Shown here piece by piece: positions 1 to 6,749 of a stretch of 16,387 nucleotides of DNA. Every line of letters begins with the position of its first letter. Positions within the stretch are counted from its first letter, which is position 1. The DNA comes from JACPFV01 sp052386975 (GTDB taxonomy: Bacteria > Pseudomonadota > Gammaproteobacteria > Nevskiales > Nevskiaceae). Location of the stretch: positions 1 to 16,387 of the forward strand of contig JBQTJQ010000113.1 in the NCBI GenBank assembly GCA_052386975.1, written 5' to 3'. Below the pieces are notes generated by a model. It made no database searches. It saw only the letters and a list, made by a program, of their open reading frames with translations, and was not told where the DNA came from. The position numbers and the translations under genes are program-made.

Positions 1-589
1 TGCCGCCGCGGCCGCCGGCCTGCACCTCGAACAGCTCGAGCGGCGCGTCGATGTTCTTGAGCTTGGGCGAGCCCATGCTCCGGAACACCAGCTCGCCGCG
101 GTTGCGCACCGCGCGCTGCACGTCCTCCGACACGCAGATGCCGCCGGGCTGGGCCATGCCGTGGATGCGCGAGGCCAGGTTGACGCCGTCGCCCATGACC
201 TTGTCGCCACGATGCTCGACGTCGCCCAGATGGATGCCGATGCGCAGCTGCATGCGCCGGCTGTAGGGCGCGTGCTCGTTGTAGCCGGCGAAGCGCTCCT
301 GGATCGCGACCGCGCACTCGACCGCGGCCAGCGCGCTGCCGAACTCGATCAGGAAGGCGTCGCCGATGGTCTCGATCTCGCGGCCGCCGAAGCGCGGCAG
401 GATCGCGCGCACCCAGGTCCTGTGCTGCTCGAGCAGCTCGATCGCCAGCGCCTCGTCGCGCTGCGCCATGGCGCTGTAGCCGACCAGGTCGGTGAACATG
501 ATCGCGGCCAGCCGGCGCGACGGCGGTTCCGGCTGCGCCTCCGGCGCCGCCGGAGTGCCCTGCGTGCGCCCCTTGATCGGAATCGCCAT
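1..589 (-). CDS. Class III adenylate/guanylate cyclase domain protein (C-terminus cut by window)
   Basis: Converts a purine NTP to a cyclic nucleotide; probably cytosolic, since no signal peptide or membrane segment precedes the domain. The 196 visible residues start at ATG 589, preceded by AGGGAG five bases upstream, and run off the window start. Catalytic features seen: FTDLVGYS with metal Asp34, ETIGDAF with metal Asp77, and GDGVNLASR with the transition-state Asn137 and Arg141. So the catalytic residues are intact and the enzyme is probably active as a homodimer. Base-selecting positions are odd: Glu73 sits where adenylate cyclases carry Lys (Glu is typical of guanylate cyclases), and Lys130 sits where adenylate cyclases usually carry Asp. 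Substrate is therefore uncertain. The cyclase domain is at the N-terminus, so any sensory, TPR or membrane module would lie in the missing C-terminal part. Transcribed divergently from the hydrolase at 657, with 67 bases between them. Confidence 0.9.
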   Translation of the reverse strand, partial: MAIPIKGRTQGTPAAPEAQPEPPSRRLAAIMFTDLVGYSAMAQRDEALAIELLEQHRTWVRAILPRFGGREIETIGDAFLIEFGSALAAVECAVAIQERFAGYNEHAPYSRRMQLRIGIHLGDVEHRGDKVMGDGVNLASRIHGMAQPGGICVSEDVQRAVRNRGELVFRSMGSPKLKNIDAPLELFEVQAGGRGG

Positions 590-656
590 CGCCACTCCCT
601 TTTCCTTGGCGCACAGCCTACTCGCGCGGGGGGTTCGCAGCTAGACTCGCCGGGCC

Positions 657-1526
657 ATGACACCGAGCCGGTCGCCCTCTCGATCAGAGTTCATCCGGGT
701 GCGCGAACTGCGTTACCACGTGCGGCGCTGGGGCGATCCGGCCGCGCCCAAAGTGTTCCTGCTGCACGGCTTCCTCGACGTGTCGGCGACCTGGCAGCCG
801 GTAGCCGAGGGCCTGCTGCCGAAATTCCAGGTGCTGGCTCCGGACCTTCGCGGCTTCGGCTACACCGAGTGGCCGCAGGACGGCTACTGGTTCCAGGACT
901 ATGTCGGCGACCTCGAGGCGATCGTCGACCACTACTCGCCGGGAGAGCCGGTGCTGCTGGTCGGCCACAGCATGGGCGCGCAGATCGCCAGCCTGTTCGC
1001 CGGCCTGCGACCGGCGCGCGTGAAGCAGCTGGCCTGCCTCGACAGCCTGTTCCTGCCGGACATGGAGCCCGCGCTCGTGACCAAGCGCTTCCGGCGCTGG
1101 CTGGACGAGCTCAAGGACCTGCCGCAACAGAAGACCTACGCCTCGTACGACGAGCTGGCCGAACGCATTCGCAAGCAGCACCCCGACCTGCCGGCCGAGC
1201 GCAGCGGCTTCGTCGCGCGCTGCTGGGGCCGCGAGGACGGCCACGGCCGCATCGCGCTGTGCGCGGACCCCAAGCACCGGCTCAGCGGGCCCGGCCTGTA
1301 CCGCAACGAGGAATCGATGGCGATCTGGCGCGAAGTCACCGCGCCGACGCTGTTCGTCGACGGCGGGCTGTCGCAGTTCCGCAAGGCGATCACGCCCGAG
1401 GAGACCGCGCGGCGCCGCGCCTGCTTCCGCGACCATCGCGCGGTGGTGGTCGAGCGCGGCACGCACATGCTGCACTGCTCCGCGCCGGACGAAACCGCGC
1501 GGGCGATCGCCGCCTGTCTGACGTAG
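657..1526 (+). CDS. Alpha/beta hydrolase
   Basis: Alpha/beta-fold hydrolase of 289 residues, a typical length for a stand-alone esterase, epoxide-hydrolase or haloalkane-dehalogenase-like enzyme. The fold's order of motifs is clear: oxyanion-side HGFLD at 37-41, the conserved PDLRGFG loop at 62-68, nucleophile elbow GHSMGA at 103-108 with Ser105, a cap region of about residues 130-220, a candidate acid Asp235 in the strand ending TLFVDGG, and the catalytic His270 in RGTHML. A serine nucleophile argues against dehalogenase or epoxide hydrolase (Asp nucleophile) and for an ester or C-C hydrolase. No signal peptide, so cytoplasmic. Substrate unknown. The stop TAG is the last three bases of the GTAG head of a REP hairpin. 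The next gene, an SDR, starts 65 bases on. No convincing Shine-Dalgarno precedes ATG 657; the start is chosen because the family alignment begins soon after it. Confidence 0.88.
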   Translation: MTPSRSPSRSEFIRVRELRYHVRRWGDPAAPKVFLLHGFLDVSATWQPVAEGLLPKFQVLAPDLRGFGYTEWPQDGYWFQDYVGDLEAIVDHYSPGEPVLLVGHSMGAQIASLFAGLRPARVKQLACLDSLFLPDMEPALVTKRFRRWLDELKDLPQQKTYASYDELAERIRKQHPDLPAERSGFVARCWGREDGHGRIALCADPKHRLSGPGLYRNEESMAIWREVTAPTLFVDGGLSQFRKAITPEETARRRACFRDHRAVVVERGTHMLHCSAPDETARAIAACLT

Positions 1527-1576
1527 GGCGGCAATCCATTGCCGCCACTTTCGTCGGCAACGGATTGCCGACCTAC
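1523..1576. repeat. REPIN-like inverted pair of GTAG-headed REP hairpins (copy A)
   Basis: Two hairpins face each other. The left one is GTAG (1523-1526), then arm GGCGGCAAT (1527-1535) pairing with ATTGCCGCC (1538-1546). After six bases, the right arm GTCGGCAA (1553-1560) pairs with TTGCCGAC (1565-1572) and is followed by CTAC (1573-1576), the complement of GTAG. Read outward, both units share the same core, differing by a G-C to T-A change that is compensated in the opposite arm. A related pair lies at 11228-11280. GTAG/GGAG heads are the hallmark of REP elements mobilised by REP-associated tyrosine transposases (RAYTs); no RAYT gene is in the window. It sits between the hydrolase and SDR genes. 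Confidence 0.85.
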
Positions 1577-1591
1577 GTTAAGGTGGGGCGC

Positions 1592-2248
1592 ATGAAGCCC
1601 GCCTGCCTCATCGTCGGCGCCGGCCCCGGCATCGGCCAGTCGGTGGCGCTGGCGTTCGCGCGCGAGGGCCACGACATCGCGCTGGCATCGCGCAATCCCG
1701 GCAAGCTCGACGAGCTGTGCCGCGAGTTGCGCAAGCTGGGCGCCACGGCGCGCGCTTACGCGGCCGACGCCGCCGACGAAGCCTCGCTGCGCGGCCTGTT
1801 CGCGGCGGTGCGCAAGGACTTCAGCGAGCTCGACGTCGTGGTCTACAACGCCGCCGCGCACGGCCCGGGCAAGCCGACCACGCTCGACGGCGCCCGGTTG
1901 GCCGCGGACTTCCAGGTCAACGTCACCGGCGCGCTGATCTGCGCGCAGGAGGCGGCGGTGACGATGAAGCCGCGCGGGCACGGCACCGTCCTGCTGACCG
2001 GCGGCGGCTTCGCGCACGAGCCCGCCGCCAGCTATGCCTCGCTGTCGCTCGGCAAGGCGGCGCTGCGCAACCTCACCTACAGCCTGGCGCAGGAACTGGG
2101 CGCGCACGGCATCCACGTCGCGACCGTGACTGTTTACGGCTTCGTGCAGTCCGGCACGCAGTACGACCCGGCGCGCATCGCCGATGCGTTCGTGCGGCTG
2201 CACCGGCAGGCCGCGGGGCACTTCCAGACGGAGCTGGTCTTCAAATAG
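1592..2248 (+). CDS. SDR-family protein with atypical active site
   Basis: Rossmann-fold short-chain dehydrogenase/reductase-like protein, 218 residues, slightly short for a classical SDR (about 250). The nucleotide-binding glycine motif GAGPGIG is at 9-15, ASRN at 32-35 fits an NADP-type loop after strand beta-2, and the structural NAA(A) motif is at 86-89. The active site departs from the family: Lys155 is present, but the position four residues before it, normally Tyr, is Leu151, and the expected Ser about 13 residues earlier is Gly138 in LLTGGGF. Tyr148 is nearby but out of register. It may be a binding or regulatory protein, or belong to an SDR subgroup with other chemistry. ATG 1592 is chosen because the glycine motif follows at once; an open frame reaching far upstream through the hydrolase is not coding. 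It ends in TAGTG, overlapping the GTG start of glpD, so the two are probably translationally coupled. Confidence 0.85.
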   Translation: MKPACLIVGAGPGIGQSVALAFAREGHDIALASRNPGKLDELCRELRKLGATARAYAADAADEASLRGLFAAVRKDFSELDVVVYNAAAHGPGKPTTLDGARLAADFQVNVTGALICAQEAAVTMKPRGHGTVLLTGGGFAHEPAASYASLSLGKAALRNLTYSLAQELGAHGIHVATVTVYGFVQSGTQYDPARIADAFVRLHRQAAGHFQTELVFK

Positions 2249-3840
2249 TGGACGCCTGGCCGCTGCTGCGCGCCCCCGGCCCGTTCCGCGAACGGACCTT
2301 CGACGTGCTGGTCATCGGCGGCGGCATCTACGGCGCGTGGACGGCTTATGACGCCGCTTTGCGTGGGCTGAGTGTTGCGCTGATCGAGCGCGACGACTGG
2401 GCCAGCGCCACCTCGTCTTCGTCGAGCAAGCTGATCCACGGCGGGCTGCGCTACCTCGAGCACTACGACTTCGCGCTGGTGCGCGATGCGCTGGTCGAGC
2501 GCCGCCGCCTGCACCGCCTCGCGCCGCACCTGGTGCGGCCGCTGGGCTTCGTCATGCCGGTGTGGAAAGGCCCGCGCGCGTCCATGTTCATGCTGTCGGC
2601 GGGCCTCACGCTGTACGACTTGCTCGGCGGCCGCGGCCAGCCGGTGCCGTGGCACCGGCGCTTCTCGGCGCGCGAGATGCTGCGGCGCTATCCGTACGTC
2701 GATCCCGAGCGCCTGCTCGGCGGCTTCGCCTACGGCGACTGCCAGGAGGACGACGCCCGCATGACGCTCAACGTGGTCGCCGCCGCGCAGGGCGCGGGCG
2801 CGATCGTCGCCAACCGGATCAAAGCCGAGTCGCTGCTCGAGCACGACGGCGCGATCGTCGGCGCGCGCGTGCACGACCGGCTCGCCGACGAGCGCTTCGA
2901 TCTCAAGGCGCGCGTCACGGTCAACGCCGCCGGTCCCTGGGCGCCGCAGTTGCTGGGCCCGGCCGCACCGCGGGTCAGGCGCGTGAAGGGCATTCATATA
3001 GTGGTGCCGGCGATCCCGGGCTGCGACCACGCCTTCCTGCTGACCGCCAAGGACGGCCGCGTGTTCTTCGTGATCCCGTGGTACGGCCGCACGCTGATCG
3101 GCACGACCGAAGAAGCCATCGACGATCCGGACCGCATCACCGCGAGCGACGATGAGGTGCGCTACCTGCTGGCCGGTGTGCGCAACGGCTTCCCCGGCCT
3201 CGACTGGAAGTTCGAGGAGGTCATCGCGCGCCTTGCCGGCGTGCGCACGCTGCAGGCCGAGGATTCCGAGACGCTCGCCGGCGTGACGCGCGAGTTCACC
3301 GTGCTCGAGCCGCGGCGCGGCGTGGTGATGCCGCTCGGCGGCAAGTTCACCACCGCGCGTTGCGACGCCGTCGAGATCGCCGACCGCGTCGAGCAACAGC
3401 TGGGCCGCGAGCCCCGCGCGAGCCGCACCGCGCATCAGACGCTGCCCGGCGCGCCGGCCGAGGACTTCGACCGCTGGCAGAGCGCGATGGTCCCGCTGCT
3501 GAAGCAGCGCGGAGTCGACGAAGAGTGCGCTCTGGCACTGACTTTGCGTCACGGAACGCGCATCGGGCGGATTGCCGAGCTGATCCAGGAAGAACCCCGC
3601 TGGGCCCGGCGTTTAGGGCCTACTACGACTTTAGTCGTAGTCGAGGCGATTTTGGCGGTTCGCGACGAAATGGCGCTCTCTCTAGAAGATGTCATCCGCA
3701 GGCGGGTTCCGATCGCCCTGCTCGAGCGGCTTGACGGCTTCAGAATCAAGGAGTTGGCCGAACTGCTCGCCGCTCCCCTCGGGCGCGATTCCGCCGAGCT
3801 CACCAGCGAATACAACAGCCGCCGCCAGTGGATTCGTTAG
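2248..3840 (+). CDS. glpD: FAD-dependent (aerobic) glycerol-3-phosphate dehydrogenase
   Basis: Oxidises sn-glycerol-3-phosphate to dihydroxyacetone phosphate and passes electrons to ubiquinone at the inner membrane. At 530 residues it is near the family length (E. coli GlpD 501). The FAD-binding GGGIYG is at 24-29 after strand DVLVI, and the family signature SSKLIHGGLRYLEH spans 59-72. GRVFFVIPWYGRTLIGTTEE and the FAD-contacting stretch around RGVVMPLGGKFTTAR follow. The C-terminal helical DAO_C-type domain carries AVRDEMALSLEDVIRRR. The GTG start overlaps the TAG of the SDR gene by one base (TAGTG) and has no well-placed Shine-Dalgarno, which suggests translational coupling. No glpK, glpF or glpR is visible, so its glycerol-3-phosphate source lies elsewhere. 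The segment 3610-3693 is unusually AT-rich in codon choice and contains a palindrome (separate entry). The substrate assignment is by family resemblance. Confidence 0.93.
   Translation: MDAWPLLRAPGPFRERTFDVLVIGGGIYGAWTAYDAALRGLSVALIERDDWASATSSSSSKLIHGGLRYLEHYDFALVRDALVERRRLHRLAPHLVRPLGFVMPVWKGPRASMFMLSAGLTLYDLLGGRGQPVPWHRRFSAREMLRRYPYVDPERLLGGFAYGDCQEDDARMTLNVVAAAQGAGAIVANRIKAESLLEHDGAIVGARVHDRLADERFDLKARVTVNAAGPWAPQLLGPAAPRVRRVKGIHIVVPAIPGCDHAFLLTAKDGRVFFVIPWYGRTLIGTTEEAIDDPDRITASDDEVRYLLAGVRNGFPGLDWKFEEVIARLAGVRTLQAEDSETLAGVTREFTVLEPRRGVVMPLGGKFTTARCDAVEIADRVEQQLGREPRASRTAHQTLPGAPAEDFDRWQSAMVPLLKQRGVDEECALALTLRHGTRIGRIAELIQEEPRWARRLGPTTTLVVVEAILAVRDEMALSLEDVIRRRVPIALLERLDGFRIKELAELLAAPLGRDSAELTSEYNSRRQWIR
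3622..3641. repeat. Palindrome inside the glpD coding sequence
   Basis: Arms ACTACGACT (3622-3630) and AGTCGTAGT (3633-3641) are separated by TT, giving a 9-bp perfect stem. It encodes the TTTLVVV segment of GlpD and uses TTA and GTA codons, which are rare in this window. The outer ends resemble the CTAC/GTAG heads of the REP hairpins here, but the core differs, so membership of a repeat family is not established. Confidence 0.55.
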
Positions 3841-3981
3841 CACACCAGTGCCAACGACATACGCTCGTTGCTTTACCGCGACTTGCGCGACGGACACACT
3901 GCACGTCCGCGGTTGATTTCCGGCGCTGGGGGGTGCCGTTCAGCCTCCCGACGCAAACCAGAACTACAAGTTCACTTCGTT

Positions 3982-3987
3982 AGGAGG
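3982..3987 (+). promoter_or_regulatory. Strong ribosome binding site of the lipase operon
   Basis: AGGAGG lies five bases before ATG 3993, a full-consensus Shine-Dalgarno and the strongest in the window. It fixes the start of the lipase gene and marks the head of the three-gene operon. The 152-base gap upstream (3841-3992) must hold the operon promoter if it is independent of glpD. I see no convincing -35/-10 pair there, only a weak stem CAACGA/TCGTTG at about 3852-3870 without a U-tract. Confidence 0.75.
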
Positions 3988-3992
3988 CTGTC

Positions 3993-6722
3993 ATGCGTCT
4001 CTCTGGATTGCTCCTGTTGTCCCTGTGCGCGGCAATCGCGGGTTGCGACAAAGCGGAGGACGGCCTCGAAACCAAGACCGGCCTGTACTCGCTGTTCGAC
4101 CCGGCGGCGACCAACCCGTCGCTGTGCGCCGCGCCGGCAATCCCGTTCCCGAACAACGCGCTGTTTGCCTCGGCGACGAGCGCCACGGGCGTGACGACCG
4201 ACACGACCCTGAACATCCCCTCGGCCGCGTCGACCGCGGTCGCCGCGAACCTGACCGACGGCTACTCGACCACCGCCTCGGCCTTCACCGACATCCTCGG
4301 CGTGGTCGACTTCGCATCCGCCGCCAACGCGATCGTCATCCTCGAAGCCGACGCGACGCCGCGCATCCTGCAGTTCGGCACCGACTACACGCTGCAGCCG
4401 TCCATCGCCCTGAGCCAGATTTCCGGCACCGGCGGCTGCGCCCTCGACGCGACGGTCAACACCGGCGCCGCGCGCTTCCTGCCGATCAGCCAGCAGCGCA
4501 CGCGCATCCTGATCGAGTGGCTCAGGCCGCTGAATCCCTCGACCAACTACATCATCGCGGTGACCAAGGACCTGCTGTCGGTCGACGGCGTGCCGGCCAC
4601 GACGAACGAGTTCTTCCCCATCGTCAACACCAGCACCAGGCTGTGCCGCCTCTCCCCGGGTGGCGTGCCTGAAGCCGGCACCGAGCCGATCTGCGGGGAT
4701 CCGGCGACGCCGGCCCTGCTGGCGGCGAGCGTCGCGCCGGTGCTCGGCACGCTGACCGCGATCACGCCGAACCCGGCCGGCGGCGCGCCGCTGACCGGTG
4801 CCGCCGCCGCAGCCGTGCGCCTGACCACGCTCGAGACGCTGCGCCGCAACCTGGTCCGGCCGACGGTGCAGGGCTTCTTCAGCCTCGCCAACGCGATCCT
4901 GGATCCGGACCTGACCGACAACGACCTGGTCATCGCCTGGTCGTTCACGACCCAGTCGGTCGGCGCGACCCTGCAGACGCTCAACGCCATCGCGACGGCG
5001 AAGACCTTCGCCGTGGCCAACACCGGCCTGTCGACCGGCGACCTCGGCCTCGGCCTGCCGGACGTCGCGGACATCTTCGCCGGCACGCTGAACGCGGTGC
5101 CGTACTACCTCGACGACGCCGCCAGCGCCAACGACTTTGCCTCGCAGTGCATCGGCACCACGCCGGGTGTCTCCTGCAACGGCTTCTGGGCCAACAACGG
5201 CGCGGTGACTTCGACCGCCAACGGCGGCTTCGTGCCATGGACCCCGCTCGCCGACTACGACGGCCCCGGCCCGCTGCCCGTGACGCCGGCTCCGTGCACC
5301 ACCGGCGTGCCGCCGTTCAACTGGGTCGCGCCGCTGAGCACCACGAACTGCCACCGCATCCCGCTCGAGCGCAGCCAGGAGAACCTCCTGGTCCTGGTCA
5401 CGGTGCCCAACGTCAACAGCGGGCAGACTAAGCCGGTCGCCGGCTGGCCGGTCGTGATCTTCCAGCACGGCATCACCGGCAACCGCACGCAGGCGCTGCC
5501 GATCGTCCCGGCGCTCGCCGCGCAGGGCTTCGTCGTGGTCTCGATCGACCTGCCGCTGCACGGCCTCGTGCCGGCCGCCTCGGTGGCGACCTGCGGCGCG
5601 CTGGCGACCAACGGCTTCTACGTGCCGGGCGGCGTCGAGCGCACCTTCGAGCTCGACCTCGTCAACAACGTCAGCGGCGCGTTCGTGCCGGACGGCATCG
5701 TCGACTGCTCGGGCACGCACATGATCAACCTGGCGAGCCTGACCACGAGCCGCGACAACCTGCGCCAGGCCGTGGCCGACCAGATCCACCTGATCAAGTC
5801 GCTGCGAGCCGCCGATCCGATGAACCTCGACGGCGCGGCCGGCGACGACATCGACGAGAACCGCATTCACTTCGCCGGCATATCGCTGGGCAGCATCGTC
5901 GGCACGACGCTGCTCGGCGTCGACACCGGCGCCAGCGCGACGCTCGACGAAGCCGACGAGGCGATCATCGCCGCGTCGCTGAGCGTGCCCGGCGGCGCGC
6001 TCGGCAAGCTGCTCGACGCCTCGGCCACGTTCGGCCCGCGCATCGCGGCTGGCCTGGCCGGCAACGCGTTCCCGCCGGCGGACCTCGCCGGCTCCGGCAG
6101 CCCGTTCGAGGGCACCGACACCTACGAGACCTTCGTGCGCTTCGCGCAGCACCTGGTGGATCCGGCCGACCCGATCAACTTCGCCGTCTCGGCGAACGCC
6201 AACCATCGCATCCACATGACCGAGGTCCTCAACGACACCGTCGTGCCGAACAACGCGATGACGACCTGCCCGGCGGCGGAGGACCTGCCGGCCGGCATCG
6301 GCAGCACGCCGGCGGCCAACAACACCAATGCCGCGACCCGCGACGCCGCCTGCGACGCCGCGGCGGCGCTGGTCGGCAGCAACGCCGCGACTGCGGCGCT
6401 GTGCCCGGATGTGCCGACCATCGCGACCACCAAGCTCTGCAACAATCCGACCGGCTTCGACGAGGTGCTCTTGTCAGGCTTCCTGTCCGGCACGACACCG
6501 CTGTACACCGAGATGGGCCTGACCCAGGTCACGGTCACGCCGCCGGCGACGGTGACGAACCAGACCTGCGCCGGCCTCGACATCGCCGTGCAGTTCCAGA
6601 TCGGCTCGCACGGCTCGCTGCTCGACCCGACGGCCAGCGCCGTGACCACCGTCGAGATGCAGCGACAGGCGGCGATCTACTTCCGCAACGACGGCGGCAG
6701 CCTCGGCACGGATTGCCCGTAA
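3993..6722 (+). CDS. Pla-1/VolA-family lipase lipoprotein
   Basis: Large (909-residue) lipoprotein resembling the bacterial virulence-factor lipase / extracellular lipase Pla-1/cef family, which includes the Vibrio cholerae lysophospholipase VolA. It begins with a lipoprotein signal peptide ending in IAGC (Cys18). An N-terminal domain typical of the family follows (SLFDPA...IPFPNNALF...TLNIP, about residues 28-280). The C-terminal alpha/beta-hydrolase domain has VIFQHGITGNRT with His492 in the oxyanion region, nucleophile elbow GISLGS with Ser631, and a late His873 in GSHGSLLDP, the family's usual C-terminal ending. Many Cys residues suggest periplasmic or surface disulfides. Asp19 directly after the lipidated Cys is the classical E. 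coli inner-membrane retention signal, which is odd for a VolA-like surface enzyme. First gene of an operon with DUF1302 and DUF1329. It probably cleaves fatty-acyl esters or lysophospholipids; the exact substrate is unknown. Confidence 0.87.
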   Translation: MRLSGLLLLSLCAAIAGCDKAEDGLETKTGLYSLFDPAATNPSLCAAPAIPFPNNALFASATSATGVTTDTTLNIPSAASTAVAANLTDGYSTTASAFTDILGVVDFASAANAIVILEADATPRILQFGTDYTLQPSIALSQISGTGGCALDATVNTGAARFLPISQQRTRILIEWLRPLNPSTNYIIAVTKDLLSVDGVPATTNEFFPIVNTSTRLCRLSPGGVPEAGTEPICGDPATPALLAASVAPVLGTLTAITPNPAGGAPLTGAAAAAVRLTTLETLRRNLVRPTVQGFFSLANAILDPDLTDNDLVIAWSFTTQSVGATLQTLNAIATAKTFAVANTGLSTGDLGLGLPDVADIFAGTLNAVPYYLDDAASANDFASQCIGTTPGVSCNGFWANNGAVTSTANGGFVPWTPLADYDGPGPLPVTPAPCTTGVPPFNWVAPLSTTNCHRIPLERSQENLLVLVTVPNVNSGQTKPVAGWPVVIFQHGITGNRTQALPIVPALAAQGFVVVSIDLPLHGLVPAASVATCGALATNGFYVPGGVERTFELDLVNNVSGAFVPDGIVDCSGTHMINLASLTTSRDNLRQAVADQIHLIKSLRAADPMNLDGAAGDDIDENRIHFAGISLGSIVGTTLLGVDTGASATLDEADEAIIAASLSVPGGALGKLLDASATFGPRIAAGLAGNAFPPADLAGSGSPFEGTDTYETFVRFAQHLVDPADPINFAVSANANHRIHMTEVLNDTVVPNNAMTTCPAAEDLPAGIGSTPAANNTNAATRDAACDAAAALVGSNAATAALCPDVPTIATTKLCNNPTGFDEVLLSGFLSGTTPLYTEMGLTQVTVTPPATVTNQTCAGLDIAVQFQIGSHGSLLDPTASAVTTVEMQRQAAIYFRNDGGSLGTDCP

Positions 6723-6749
6723 GCCCAGCCTATTGATAAAGGAACCAAC

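Noticed and set aside
1523..1576. Reading the hairpins after the hydrolase gene as a rho-independent terminator
   Set aside because: No T-run follows either stem, and the matching inverted copy at 11228 shows it is a repeat element.
161..1591. Plus-strand open frame running in front of the SDR gene through the cyclase and hydrolase regions
   Set aside because: Its translation is Arg/Ala-rich low-complexity, and it overlaps two recognisable proteins in other frames or on the other strand; only the part from ATG 1592 is an SDR.
3841..3992. Sigma-70 promoter for the lipase operon
   Set aside because: TTGCTT, TTGCGC and TTGATT occur, but none has an acceptable -10 at 16-18 bases.
3972..6215. 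747-residue minus-strand open frame opposite the lipase gene
   Set aside because: Antisense shadow of a GC-rich gene; Arg/Gly/Val-rich translation without any domain, while the plus strand encodes a clear lipase.
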